Shown here one piece after another: positions 52,324 through 61,460 of a stretch of DNA of 64,000 nucleotides. The DNA comes from TMP-86 sp031394735. Its GTDB lineage: Bacteria; Pseudomonadota; Gammaproteobacteria; Steroidobacterales; Steroidobacteraceae. A program made the position numbers and the translations under genes. How positions within the stretch are numbered: the stretch's first letter is position 1; each line of letters starts with the position of its first letter. Where the stretch lies: positions 60,571-124,570 of the forward strand of contig JANMXI010000072.1 in NCBI GenBank assembly GCA_031394735.1, given 5' to 3'. The notes beneath the pieces are model-generated. The model was not told the origin of the DNA, searched no databases, and worked only from the letters and a program-made list of their open reading frames with translations.

Positions 52324-52938
52324 TCACAAGCCTCGCAGATATTTTTTCGTCGCCGTCAGATCGGTCACTTCGCAATAACGGCGTCCGCAATCGCGCAGGT
52401 TGTCTTCATGCGGGCCGCGGTCCGCATCGCCGCAGCAATCTTCCGGTACCGCAATGCGAAAGCCGTACGAAAACGCATCGATGATCGAGGCGCGCACACA
52501 ACCCGACGTGGTGCAGCCGGTGATGATCACCGTGTCCACCTGGTGTTTCGCCAGGAAGGTCACCAGCGGCGTGAGAAAGAAAATCGACGGCGCATTTTTA
52601 CAAAACACGAAATCCGACGGCTCCACGATGCGCGGATCCATCGCCGTACACGGGTGGCCGTAGATGAAATCCTCGCGCACCGCCTTGACCTTCCAGCGTG
52701 GCATGTCGGCGACGCTGCCATAGGCGGTGTAGCAACTGGCGACCGGCACATTGTGCTGCCGCGCCACCTGCAGCAACTCCGCCGTCTTGGCGGTGGCCGC
52801 GTGAATCATCGGCAGGCCGCCGAGCGGGTACTTCGGATCTGTAAACGCCACCTGGAAATCCACCACCAGCACCGCGGGCTTGGAACCGAGGCCATCGCTG
52901 ACGCCGCCATAGCCAACGCTGCTGTACTGGTCGCTCAC
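52324..52938 (-). CDS. Isochorismatase-fold cysteine amidase, N-carbamoylsarcosine-amidase-like
   Basis: 204 residues with the complete catalytic triad of this fold: Asp27 (AVLVVDFQ), Lys114 (FVFCKNAPSIF) and Cys147 (TGCTTSGCVRASIIDA). The TSGCVRAS motif and the RGPHEDNL region match N-carbamoylsarcosine amidases more than true isochorismatases. Such an enzyme would release ammonia and CO2 from an N-carbamoyl amino acid or ammonia from an amide. GTG 52938 overlaps the hyuB stop (GTGA), so it is translationally coupled to the ATP-dependent ring-opening enzyme, supporting sequential action. Confidence 0.88.
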   Translation of the reverse strand: MSDQYSSVGYGGVSDGLGSKPAVLVVDFQVAFTDPKYPLGGLPMIHAATAKTAELLQVARQHNVPVASCYTAYGSVADMPRWKVKAVREDFIYGHPCTAMDPRIVEPSDFVFCKNAPSIFFLTPLVTFLAKHQVDTVIITGCTTSGCVRASIIDAFSYGFRIAVPEDCCGDADRGPHEDNLRDCGRRYCEVTDLTATKKYLRGL

Positions 52939-54860
52939 GCCGCTTTGCCCTTTGCCGGTTTCGACGCAATCGACTTGCCCCGGGCCGCCTTCTGCGCCCA
53001 TTTGGTGAACTTGGGCTGGGTCGGCGGTTGCAAGCCGGTCTCGGCGAAGCAGCGCGCCTTGAGTTCCTCGATCGAGTCGAAGCCGCGGTCGAACAATTTC
53101 ACCGCGCCGCGCGCCGTGGCCATTTTCTGACGCAATGCCGTCGTGGCCTTCACATCGACGCTGCTGTCGGCTTTGAGCACGACGCCATACCGTTTGGCGC
53201 CCTCCACCGTCGCAAGGCCGGCATCGACATCGAACTTGACCTTCTCGGGATCCCGTTCCAACGGATCACCACAACCACCGCCACCCCAAGTGTCGGAGAG
53301 CAGCAGGTCACCGGCCTCGACCTTGATGTGGTCTAGCTTGGAATGCAGCAGTTCCTCACTGCCATCGGCGCGGACCAAGGTCTTCTTGCTGCGTGCGCCG
53401 GGCAGACCGCCGTTGACGCCCCAGGGATAGGTCAGCCAGCGGTCGTCGTGGATCGAGATCTCGCCGGGCTCCAGGAAACGGTAGCCGATGCGCAGCCCGT
53501 TGCCGCCACGATTCTTTCCCGGGCCGCCGGTGTCCGGAATGGTTTCATAAATGTCGATGCGCAGCGGGAAATAGCTTTCCAGAAATTCATTGGGCACGTT
53601 CGTGAACGCCGGCCACAGGGAATGGCCATCGGGTCCGTCGCCGAACGGCTTGCCGGGAATGCCGCCGAAGGTGATCTGGTAGAGCTGATACCAGTCGCCA
53701 TTTTTGTCGTGGCCGGAGTACATGAAATGCGGTGAATCGGAAAAGCCGGCCGCGCACATGAATTGCGGATTGCCCTGACCGAGCAGCCCGCCGAGGATGT
53801 CGAAGATCCGGCCCAGCGCATGCGTGCGGCAGGACAGCGCCGCAGGCTTGAGCGGCTTCAACAGCGTGCCAGCCGGAATGCGCACTTCCATCAGGTCATA
53901 GAAGCCGTCGTTGAACAGGATCTGCGGGTCGAACACCATGATCATGTACACGCCGGCGAACATCTTGAACATTTCCTCATTCAGCAGGAAATTGATCGAG
54001 GAGATGGACTGTGGATCGGTGCCCTCGAAATCAAAAATACACGTGTCACCCTCGCGCCACATGGTGCACGCGATCTTGTACGGACCCATGTTCAGCCCGT
54101 CGTCGCAGATGTAGTCCTCGAAGTGCTGCTTCTTTTCGGGGACGGTGCGCTTGATCAACTCACGCATGGCGCGCTTGTTGCGCTCGAGCATTTCATCCAT
54201 GGCCGAATAGAACACATCGTCGCCGAAACGCTCGCTGATCTCCACGCAGCGAGTCGCAGCGGTGCGCAGCGCCGCCGTGATGGCGTTAAAATCCGACAGA
54301 TTCCAATGCGGCAGTCGGCAGTTGTGCAGCATGATCTTTAGGACATCGTCGTTGAGCACGCCCTTTTTGTAGATCTTGACCGGCGGCACCGTCACGCCTT
54401 CTTCGTATATCGTGCGCGCGTCCGTCGGCAGAGACCCTGGCACCTTGCCACCCACATCGGTCATGTGACCAAACATCGCCGACCAGGCGATCAGGCGTCC
54501 GGCGCGATAAATCGGCATGAGCATCAACCAGTCATTGGCATGGCTGATGGAGCCGTTCACCGAGTACGGATCGTTGGTGAGGAAAATATCACCTTCTTCG
54601 ATGGTGCCGTCGTAGCCTTGCATGAAGCCCCAGATGAAGGAGCCGAATTGGCCGACGACCATCTTGCCCTCGACGTTGGCGATCATCGGAAATTCGTCGT
54701 GCTGCTCGCGGATGCCTGGCGACATAGCGGTGCGGAACAACACCGTGTCCATCTCGAAGCGCGCGTTGCGTAACGCACTTTCGATGATGTCGATGCTGAC
54801 GGTATCGACCTTGACCTTTTTGAGACGCTTTTTGTTGCGCTGTACGATGGTGGCTGGCAT
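52935..54860 (-). CDS. hyuB: Hydantoinase B/oxoprolinase family subunit
   Basis: 641 residues, the size of the large-family B subunits of ATP-dependent N-methylhydantoinase, 5-oxoprolinase, caprolactamase and acetophenone or acetone carboxylases. Recognisable: IIESALRNARFEMDTVLFRTAMSPGIREQ, GDIFLTNDPYSVNGSISHANDW, RTHALGRIFDILGGL, GGPGKNRGGNGLRIGY and DTWGGGGCGDPLERDP. A Lys/Ala-rich C-terminal tail ends KGKAA. It lies 10 bases after hyuA and overlaps the amidase. The two subunits together probably hydrolyse a cyclic amide or imide at the cost of ATP; the substrate is not visible. Confidence 0.92.
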   Translation of the reverse strand: MPATIVQRNKKRLKKVKVDTVSIDIIESALRNARFEMDTVLFRTAMSPGIREQHDEFPMIANVEGKMVVGQFGSFIWGFMQGYDGTIEEGDIFLTNDPYSVNGSISHANDWLMLMPIYRAGRLIAWSAMFGHMTDVGGKVPGSLPTDARTIYEEGVTVPPVKIYKKGVLNDDVLKIMLHNCRLPHWNLSDFNAITAALRTAATRCVEISERFGDDVFYSAMDEMLERNKRAMRELIKRTVPEKKQHFEDYICDDGLNMGPYKIACTMWREGDTCIFDFEGTDPQSISSINFLLNEEMFKMFAGVYMIMVFDPQILFNDGFYDLMEVRIPAGTLLKPLKPAALSCRTHALGRIFDILGGLLGQGNPQFMCAAGFSDSPHFMYSGHDKNGDWYQLYQITFGGIPGKPFGDGPDGHSLWPAFTNVPNEFLESYFPLRIDIYETIPDTGGPGKNRGGNGLRIGYRFLEPGEISIHDDRWLTYPWGVNGGLPGARSKKTLVRADGSEELLHSKLDHIKVEAGDLLLSDTWGGGGCGDPLERDPEKVKFDVDAGLATVEGAKRYGVVLKADSSVDVKATTALRQKMATARGAVKLFDRGFDSIEELKARCFAETGLQPPTQPKFTKWAQKAARGKSIASKPAKGKAA

Positions 54861-54870
54861 GGGTGCGTCC

Positions 54871-56934
54871 TTAAACTGATTTCTTGTCCGGGTAGATGAG
54901 GATATTGCCGTGCTTGTCGACCTTGCCGTGATGCTTGGGCAGGATCACGGTGGTAGAATCCATTTCCATGACGATGGCAGGGCCGCGCACCTTGTTGCCG
55001 GCTTTTAATTTCGCCCGCTCATAGACTAGCGCACTGACTTTCTTGCCCTCCATGTAGGCGGCCTGCTTGCCGACGACGGCCGCCTTGGGGTCCGGGCCGC
55101 CTTTCGCGATGGCCGGCCGTTTGAACTTGATGCCACGACCCTGCACTGCTGCGCGCAAGGTCACCAGTTCGTGCTCCAGTTCGAGCGCAAAGGTGAACAG
55201 ACGTTTGTGTTCGGCATCGAATTGATCCGAGATGGCCTTCAGGCCCTTCTTTTCCAGATCGCCACGCTTGATGTTGATCGTCAGCCGCAAGCCCTGTCCG
55301 TGATAGCGCAGATCCACCTGGTACGTGGTGGTGATCTCAGCCTTGGGCACGCCCTCGCGCACCAACGATTTCGCGGCTTCGGTGGCGAGATCTTTGAGAA
55401 TCTTGGCGATTTCTTTCGCATGGGTATCGGAGAATTTCTTGACGTAGGTTCGCGCCCGCTCATCGCGGACCGCGGTAGTGGCATCGCCCAATGCACACAA
55501 CACGCCGGGCCCTGGCGGAATGATGGCCGGCCATGACCCCAATAGTCGTGATAACGCATTTGCATGCAGGGGACCGGCGCCGCCGAAGGCAATCAACGCA
55601 TAGTCACGTGGATCGTAGCCCTGCTCGACCGACACCAGGCGCAGCGCGCCCACCATGTTCTCGTTGACGATGTTGTAGATGCCCAGTGCGGCATCGTGCA
55701 GTGACAACTTCAACGCCGTGGCGACCTTCTGCACCGCCTTCGTCGACAGGTCGCGGTTGAGGCTCATGTCGCCGCCGAGTTTCTGCATCTCCGGCATATA
55801 ACCCAGCACCACGTTGGCGTCCGTCACCGTCGGTTCGGTGCCGCCTTTGCCGTACGCCGCAGGGCCCGGGTCAGCACCGGCGGACTGCGGACCCACCCGC
55901 AACGCCTTGGTCAGTTCCGGCACGTGCGCGATGGAGCCGCCACCGGCGCCCACCGTTCGAATATCCACCGAGGAGGCGCGCACCGTCACATCCCCCACCG
56001 TGGTTTCGCGACGCAGCCGCGGCTCACCGTTCTGGATGAGCGCCACGTCCGTCGACGTTCCGCCGACATCCACGGTGAGCAGATTCGGAAAGCCCGCCTG
56101 CACCGCGCCCCATAGCGCGCCGGTGACGCCGCCCGCCGGACCGGACATAAGCAGATTCACCGGGTACTCCTCCGCCGATTCTGCACCGGCCAATCCGCCG
56201 TCAGAGCGCAGGATGTGCAGCTTGACGTTCTTGGCGGTCTTTTCGATTTTGGTCTTGAGGTTGTAGATGTACTTCGACACGCGAGGTCGTACATAGGAGT
56301 TGGCGACGGTGGTCACCGTGCGCTCGTATTCCTGCATTTCCGGCACCACGTCCGAGGACAGCGACACGGGAATGCCGGGTAATTCTTCGGCCGCAATGGC
56401 GCGCACGCGATGCTCGTGGTCGGTGTTGGCGAAGGAGTTGATGAGGGAGACGGTGAGCGCTTCAATCTTCTGCTGTTTGAGCTTGCGCAGATCCACGCGC
56501 AACTGCGCCTCGTCGAGCGGATGCACGACGTCGCCCTTGGCGCTGACGCGTTCGTGGGCTTCAATGGTGCAGGACAGCGGCGCCATGGGGAGCGACTTGT
56601 TGTAGATGACCCATCCGCCCAGGCCACCCGGCACGTAGGAGCGCGCGATCTGCAACACCTGCCGATAGCCCTTGGTCGTTACCAAGCCGCAACGTGCGCC
56701 GGTGCCGGTCAACACGGTGTTGGTGGCCACCGTCGTCCCGTGCATCACATGATCGATGGCTTCGGCGCTGATGCCGGCCTTCTGACAGACGCGCTCGATG
56801 CCGTTGAGCACGCCGATGGATTGATCGGCCGGGGTGCTCGGCACCTTCGCGGTGAAGATCTGCCCGGATTTTTCGTTGACCAGAAACAGGTCGGTGAAAG
56901 TTCCGCCGACATCTACGCCCAATCTGTATGACAT
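54871..56934 (-). CDS. hyuA: Hydantoinase A/oxoprolinase family ATP-binding subunit
   Basis: 687 residues. An actin-like ATPase start, YRLGVDVGGTFTDLFLV, is followed by HGTTVATNTVLTGTGARCGL, LSSDVVPEMQEYERTVTTVANSYVRP, MSGPAGGVTGALWG, VDVGGTSTDVALI and FGGAGPLHANALSRLLG. These are the hallmarks of HyuA-type subunits that phosphorylate or activate the ring amide. Start overlap is absent; hyuB follows in 10 bases and the lyase gene precedes by four. It is part of a four-gene operon starting at the lyase gene. Confidence 0.94.
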   Translation of the reverse strand: MSYRLGVDVGGTFTDLFLVNEKSGQIFTAKVPSTPADQSIGVLNGIERVCQKAGISAEAIDHVMHGTTVATNTVLTGTGARCGLVTTKGYRQVLQIARSYVPGGLGGWVIYNKSLPMAPLSCTIEAHERVSAKGDVVHPLDEAQLRVDLRKLKQQKIEALTVSLINSFANTDHEHRVRAIAAEELPGIPVSLSSDVVPEMQEYERTVTTVANSYVRPRVSKYIYNLKTKIEKTAKNVKLHILRSDGGLAGAESAEEYPVNLLMSGPAGGVTGALWGAVQAGFPNLLTVDVGGTSTDVALIQNGEPRLRRETTVGDVTVRASSVDIRTVGAGGGSIAHVPELTKALRVGPQSAGADPGPAAYGKGGTEPTVTDANVVLGYMPEMQKLGGDMSLNRDLSTKAVQKVATALKLSLHDAALGIYNIVNENMVGALRLVSVEQGYDPRDYALIAFGGAGPLHANALSRLLGSWPAIIPPGPGVLCALGDATTAVRDERARTYVKKFSDTHAKEIAKILKDLATEAAKSLVREGVPKAEITTTYQVDLRYHGQGLRLTINIKRGDLEKKGLKAISDQFDAEHKRLFTFALELEHELVTLRAAVQGRGIKFKRPAIAKGGPDPKAAVVGKQAAYMEGKKVSALVYERAKLKAGNKVRGPAIVMEMDSTTVILPKHHGKVDKHGNILIYPDKKSV

Positions 56935-56938
56935 GCGA

Positions 56939-57850
56939 TCACCTTGGAGAAGAAATTGAAGGTCGCGGAAATGCGCCCGCTTTCATCAGCATTCCGGGGA
57001 TGGGCCGGCCGATCTGATCCTGCAGCCATTTCCCGGTTTCGATCAATGCATCGACATTCACGCCGGTCGACACGTGCATACGATCCAGCATATACACCAA
57101 ATCTTCGGTCGGTATGTTGCCTGTCGCTGCCGGCGCAAAGGGACATCCGCCCACGCCACCCACGCTGGCGTCCAGACTATCCACGCCCGCCTCAACCGCC
57201 GCATACGCATTGGCGATGCCGGTGTTGCGCGTGTTGTGGAAATGCGCACGCAGTGGCATGCCCGGAAGTGCCTCGCGCAGCCGCCCCGTCAGATCGGTGA
57301 CCTGCGAGGGCACACCCACGCCGATGGTGTCGGCGTAGGCCACCTCGACGGGTGCGCCCTCCGCGCAGCGCATCGACAATTCCACGACCCGCGCGGGATC
57401 AATCTCGCCTTCGAAGGGACAGCCGAAAGCAGCGGAGATCATGATGTTGGGCTTGATGCCGTGCGCGTGTGCCAGCTTTGCAATCTGCAACCATTCGGCG
57501 ACCGATTCATCGGTGCTCATTCCTTGGTTGCGCCGGCTGAACGTGTCGCTGGCAACCACCGCCATGCCCACCTCGTGGCAGCCTGCGGCCAACGCCCGTT
57601 CGAAGCCGCGCCGATTCAACACCAGACCGATGTAGGACACATTCGGAACGCGCGGCAGCGCGGCCAGCAAGGCATCCGCATCGGCCATCTGCGGCACTTT
57701 TTTGGGATGAACGAAGGCCGTGACTTCGAGTCGGCGAATTCCGGCTGCCACCAGACGATTGATCAACACGACCTTCGTGGCCGTCGGCACCACCGTGCTT
57801 TCACTCTGCAGGCCGTCGCGCGGCCCCACTTCCACGATGTTGATATGCAT
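56939..57850 (-). CDS. HMG-CoA-lyase-family (DRE-TIM) enzyme
   Basis: 303 residues. INIVEVGPRDGLQSE holds the conserved Arg-Asp, LEVTAFVHPKKVPQM and YIGLVLNRRGFERAL follow, metal ligands lie in RAHFHNTRNTG, and SVGGVGGCPFAPAATGN contains the catalytic Cys loop. The family cleaves 3-hydroxy-3-methylglutaryl-CoA or related 3-hydroxyacyl-CoA compounds to acetyl-CoA and a keto acid. It heads the hyuAB operon. ATG 57850 is used; an upstream TTG at 57868 lies inside the operator. Confidence 0.9.
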   Translation of the reverse strand: MHINIVEVGPRDGLQSESTVVPTATKVVLINRLVAAGIRRLEVTAFVHPKKVPQMADADALLAALPRVPNVSYIGLVLNRRGFERALAAGCHEVGMAVVASDTFSRRNQGMSTDESVAEWLQIAKLAHAHGIKPNIMISAAFGCPFEGEIDPARVVELSMRCAEGAPVEVAYADTIGVGVPSQVTDLTGRLREALPGMPLRAHFHNTRNTGIANAYAAVEAGVDSLDASVGGVGGCPFAPAATGNIPTEDLVYMLDRMHVSTGVNVDALIETGKWLQDQIGRPIPGMLMKAGAFPRPSISSPR

Positions 57851-57858
57851 GGTTTGGA

Positions 57859-57868
57859 TTGTATACAA
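57859..57868. promoter_or_regulatory. GntR-type operator 1 over the lyase/hyu promoter
   Basis: TTGTATACAA is a perfect 10-bp palindrome nine bases before the lyase start. On the minus strand TTGCAT (57891-57886), a 17-base spacer and TTGTAT (57868-57863) can serve as -35 and -10, so the palindrome covers the -10 box and would block initiation when bound. TTGTATACAA is typical of FCD-type GntR operators such as that described for MatR. Confidence 0.6.
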
Positions 57869-57992
57869 CTAACCGTCGCTGTTAAATGCAACTGCGGTTC
57901 GATCATAAAGGACATTTGAGCCAAAAGGACAGAGAATTTCGGTAACATTCGGGGGCGCGGGTCTGGCGGAGGCTCTAAACCTTGCCGGCAGA

Positions 57993-58002
57993 TTGTATAC
58001 AC
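57993..58002. promoter_or_regulatory. GntR-type operator 2 before the CoA-transferase gene
   Basis: TTGTATACAC matches operator 1 at nine of ten positions and lies 31 bases before the CoA-transferase start. The two sites are 134 bases apart, one for each divergent operon. The 57869-58032 gap holds no gene. Confidence 0.58.
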
Positions 58003-58032
58003 GCTACCAGGCAAGTAAGACGAGAGAACACC

Positions 58033-59244
58033 ATGATCAAACCCGTCGAATTCAAGAATGGCGCATTGTCGGACCTGCGCGTGCTGGAGCTGGGAACCCT
58101 GCTCGCGGGTCCCTTCTGCGGTCAACTGCTGGGCGACATGGGAGCCGAGGTGATCAAGATCGAGCCGCCCAACCAAGGCGATCCGATGCGGGTTTGGGGG
58201 CGACAAAAGCAAGGAGACCCGTCTCTGTGGTGGCCGGTCATTGCGCGCAACAAAAAGGCCATCACGCTGGACTTGCGCCAGCGCGAAGGACAGGAAATCC
58301 TCAAAGAACTGGTCGCGAAAGCGGACTTCCTGCTGGAAAACTTTCGCCCCGGCACCCTGGAGAAATGGGGATTGGGCTACGCCGAACTTAGCGCGATCAA
58401 CCCTCGGCTGATCATGATCCGCGTCTCCGGTTACGGTCAGACCGGCCCGTACTCGCATCAAGCAGGCTTCGGCGCCATCGGCGAGGCAATGGGCGGACTG
58501 CGCTACGTGGTCGGCGATCCGAACACGCCTCCGTCACGCATGGGCATCAGCATCGGCGATTCGCTCGCCGCCACCTTTGCCTGCGTGGGCGCTTTGTCAG
58601 CGCTGCATTACCGTGAAAAAACCGGGCGCGGACAAGTGGTGGATTCAGCCATCTACGAAGCGGTATTGAACATGATGGAATCGCTGATCACCGACTACGA
58701 CAAGAAGGGCTTCATTCGCGAGCGCACCGGCGCCATCCTGCCCAATGTGGCGCCTTCCAACGTCTATCCCACCGCCGACAGCCTGGTTCTCATCGCCGCC
58801 AACCAGGACACAGTGTTCGGCCGTCTGTGCGAGGCCATGGGACGCCCGGAACTCGCCAAGGATCCGCGCTACAACACGCACCAGGCGCGTGGCACGCATC
58901 AGCAGGAGCTGGATGATCTGGTCGGCCGGTGGACTGCAACGCTATCGACCCGCGCGGTGCTGGATCTGATGGATACGCACGGCGTGCCCGCCGGCTTGAT
59001 CTACCGGGCGCCCGACATGCTCAGCGATCCGCATTTCCAAGCGCGCCAGGCCATCGTCACCGTTCAGCACCCGCAATTCGGCGAATTGAAAATGCAGAAC
59101 GTCGCGCCCAAGCTGTCGGAAACCCCGGGCGGCATCCGCGCCAGCTCGCCTGAATTGGGCCAACACAACGAGGAAGTGTATTTGAAGCTTCTGCAGTATT
59201 CGCCACAGCGATATGCGCAATTGCAGGCCGACAAGGTCATCTGA
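58033..59244 (+). CDS. Class III CoA-transferase (CaiB/BaiF family)
   Basis: 403 residues. LRVLELGTLLAGPFCGQLLGDMGAEVIKIE is the classic start, followed by RNKKAITLDLRQREG, LLENFRPGTLEKWGL, VSGYGQTGPYSHQAGFGAIGEAMGG and SAIYEAVLNMMES. The AGFGAIGEAMGGL region resembles succinyl-CoA-dependent transferases acting on hydroxy- or methyl-dicarboxylates such as 3-hydroxy-3-methylglutarate. It would make the CoA ester needed by the lyase encoded across the divergent promoter. The position of the catalytic acidic residue was not assigned with certainty. Confidence 0.92.
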   Translation: MIKPVEFKNGALSDLRVLELGTLLAGPFCGQLLGDMGAEVIKIEPPNQGDPMRVWGRQKQGDPSLWWPVIARNKKAITLDLRQREGQEILKELVAKADFLLENFRPGTLEKWGLGYAELSAINPRLIMIRVSGYGQTGPYSHQAGFGAIGEAMGGLRYVVGDPNTPPSRMGISIGDSLAATFACVGALSALHYREKTGRGQVVDSAIYEAVLNMMESLITDYDKKGFIRERTGAILPNVAPSNVYPTADSLVLIAANQDTVFGRLCEAMGRPELAKDPRYNTHQARGTHQQELDDLVGRWTATLSTRAVLDLMDTHGVPAGLIYRAPDMLSDPHFQARQAIVTVQHPQFGELKMQNVAPKLSETPGGIRASSPELGQHNEEVYLKLLQYSPQRYAQLQADKVI

Positions 59245-59256
59245 GCGGGAGCAGAT

Positions 59257-59892
59257 ATGAGTACGTCACTTGAAGAAAACTACGCAAAGGGCGGATTTAT
59301 AAAGAAACTTGAGCCCGGCAGGAGCCCGGCACTGCTCATGATCGATTTCGTCAACGCCTATCTGCTCGAATCCTCACCGCTGTACGCCAACGTCGAACCA
59401 GCCCGAGCAGCCAGTGCAACGCTGCTGCAGGCCGCGCGTACTGTGCGCATCCCGGTCATTCATACCAACGTGTCGTTTCAGCGCGGCGGACGAAACGGCG
59501 GCATCTTTTTTCGCAAAGTGCCGGCGCTGGCCTGCTTCGAGGAGGGCGCCGATCCCACGCTGGGGGCGTTCGCCACAGGTCTCGCACCGGTGGCAGGCGA
59601 AACCGTCATCACGAAGCAATACGCCAGCGCATTCTTCGCCACCTCGCTTGCCTCCACCTTGACGGCCCTGGGAGTGGATACCGTCTTGATCGCCGGTGTC
59701 AGCACCTCGGGGTGCGTTCGCGCCACGGCGGTGGACGCCTGCCAACACGGATTCATTCCCATCGTGGTACGGGACGCCGTTGGAGACCGGGCGCCAGGCC
59801 CGCACGAAGCCAATCTATTCGACCTGCAGGCTAAATATGCCGAAGTGCAGAGCTTGGTCGAGGTCGGCCAGTACCTTGCGTCCTTGCGGTAA
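59257..59892 (+). CDS. Second isochorismatase-fold cysteine amidase
   Basis: 211 residues with triad Asp30 (ALLMIDFVNAYL), Lys120 (VITKQYASAFFATSLA) and Cys153 (IAGVSTSGCVRATAVDA), and the RAPGPHEANLFDLQAKYAEV tail. It belongs to the same N-carbamoylsarcosine-amidase-like group as the gene at 52.3 kb, but the two are clearly diverged, so a simple recent duplication is unlikely. It follows the CoA-transferase by 12 bases and ends in a strong terminator. Likely acts on an amide or carbamoyl intermediate of the same pathway. Confidence 0.9.
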   Translation: MSTSLEENYAKGGFIKKLEPGRSPALLMIDFVNAYLLESSPLYANVEPARAASATLLQAARTVRIPVIHTNVSFQRGGRNGGIFFRKVPALACFEEGADPTLGAFATGLAPVAGETVITKQYASAFFATSLASTLTALGVDTVLIAGVSTSGCVRATAVDACQHGFIPIVVRDAVGDRAPGPHEANLFDLQAKYAEVQSLVEVGQYLASLR

Positions 59893-59912
59893 TCGCGTCA
59901 GTGGGACCTTTA

Positions 59913-59945
59913 AAAATAACGGCGGCCGTAAGGGCCGCCGTTTGA
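59913..59945. terminator. Bidirectional terminator between the amidase and TPR genes
   Basis: ACGGCGGCC (59919-59927) and GGCCGCCGT (59933-59941) pair perfectly around a 5-base loop. An A-rich run precedes and TTTGATTT follows, so it can end transcription in both directions between converging genes. Confidence 0.85.
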
Positions 59946-59967
59946 TTTCACTCGACGGGTAAGCCGT

Positions 59968-61206
59968 TCAGATCTGCTTCTCCGCATACAGTTCCCACAG
60001 CTTCAGAACCCGCGGGCTGATATTGGGAACGGTCTTGAGGGCCGCGAACGCCTTCTTGGCCTCCACTTCGTTCTTCAGAGCAGCCTGCGACAATCCGAGG
60101 TAGACGTTGGCTTCGTCTAAGTGCTTGATCTGACCTTTGGTGAAGGCGCGAGTAATCGCTTTGACGGCGTTTTGATAGTCGCCAAAACCGAAGTAAACCT
60201 CGCCCAGCTTGACATCCACTTCGCCAGACTTGTTCTTGGTGGCTTCCGTTTCAAACTGCGGCAGACCCTTGCGGTCGACATCGGCGCGCTGCTTGGCAGC
60301 CGCGAGCAGCCGAGTGGTCCGTTCCTTCTGGTCATCCTTGATCATGTTCGAGGCAAACGCCTTTTCCAGCACCGCCTGCGCCTCGCCCGGCAGCGCGGCG
60401 TCGAGCAGCAACTGCGACATTTCGACGAAGTAGTTGCCGGCGCTCATGGAGTTGGTGTTGTACATGACCCGGTAGATCATGAGCAAATTGCGGTCATCCT
60501 TTTCGTCCTGGCTCATCAGACGGATGAGGTTGTTCCAGTACTCCGTCTTGTTGGTTACCTTCACCAGGCTTTCCAACGTAGAGATGATGGCGGCGTTGTC
60601 ACCGGCATTCGAGGCGCAGCTCAGTTTGAACTGATACAGCTGCTCCTTGGGCGTCTCGCCGGCCTTGCGTGCCGCGGAGATCGCCTTGTCAGACCAGACC
60701 ACGGAATTATTGCAATCCTTGTTCAGGTAATACAGCTGTGCCATGACGCCCAGGTCCGCGTTCGTCGCGGCGCCGGCATCGGCGAGCTTCTTGCCGAATT
60801 CGAAAGCCTTGCTGTACGACTGTGAACTGGCGGCCAGCGTGAACAGGGTGCGCGTGGTCTTGAGAGATTCCTCAGGACCGTAGACGCCCGTCGCCAGCGC
60901 GTCTTCATAGGCGCCCAGCGCCGCTTTGTAATTGCCCTGTTTGATGTAGGCAAAGCCTTTGAATTCGGCGATCTTGGAGCGGTCAAAGGCGTTGATGCCG
61001 GACTTGCCCTGAGCAGCATCCAGATTCTTGATCGCCTCGGCCCACTGGTTGGACTGCAGCGCCTTTTGCGCAGCCGTCATTTCCTTCGCTATGACTCGGC
61101 TTATCTGCTTTTCAGCGGCATACGAGGCGCTGGAGAACGACGCGAGCGCGACCATCGCGAAAGCCAATGCCGCCATGGTGCGCATCGTTGTTTTGATTTG
61201 ACTCAT
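59968..61206 (-). CDS. Periplasmic TPR protein linked to a TonB system
   Basis: 412 residues with a signal peptide (MRTMAALAFAMVALASFSSASYA). The body is helical repeats of about 34 residues, for example FKGFAYIKQGNYKAALGAYEDAL and KLGEVYFGFGDYQNAVKAITRAF, the TPR pattern. It lies downstream of exbD in the order tonB-exbB-exbD-exbD-TPR, an arrangement seen in several Gammaproteobacteria, where the TPR partner is thought to support TonB-driven uptake. A 254-base gap with hairpins separates it from exbD, and GAGGA precedes the start, so it may have its own promoter. Confidence 0.85.
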   Translation of the reverse strand: MSQIKTTMRTMAALAFAMVALASFSSASYAAEKQISRVIAKEMTAAQKALQSNQWAEAIKNLDAAQGKSGINAFDRSKIAEFKGFAYIKQGNYKAALGAYEDALATGVYGPEESLKTTRTLFTLAASSQSYSKAFEFGKKLADAGAATNADLGVMAQLYYLNKDCNNSVVWSDKAISAARKAGETPKEQLYQFKLSCASNAGDNAAIISTLESLVKVTNKTEYWNNLIRLMSQDEKDDRNLLMIYRVMYNTNSMSAGNYFVEMSQLLLDAALPGEAQAVLEKAFASNMIKDDQKERTTRLLAAAKQRADVDRKGLPQFETEATKNKSGEVDVKLGEVYFGFGDYQNAVKAITRAFTKGQIKHLDEANVYLGLSQAALKNEVEAKKAFAALKTVPNISPRVLKLWELYAEKQI

Positions 61207-61419
61207 TCTAGATCCTCACTTGAGAAGCGTATGAAGCATTAAACGTTTGGATACCTGAATCGTGACTGAATCGAAGTGTAATACGGCTCGCAGTCCGGCA
61301 GGCGTTACAGCCTCTTAACCCTTTAGCAGTTTGATTTCAGACGCGCGGCGTTGTCGAGCCCGACCGGAAGATACGCAAGCTGCGCCCGGTTAAACCTATC
61401 ACGCCGCCCGCAACCTTAA

Positions 61420-61449
61420 GGTTCGAGCGAACCGAAGGGAAAACCCTTT
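61420..61449. other. Tandem hairpins after the exbD operon
   Basis: GGTTCG-AG-CGAACC (61420-61433) and AAGGG-AAAA-CCCTT (61435-61448) follow each other 12 bases beyond the exbD stop on the minus strand. They may stabilise the end of the tonB-exb message or reduce transcription into the TPR gene. The remaining gap up to 61207 shows no gene. Confidence 0.4.
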
Positions 61450-61460
61450 AAACAACTCGA

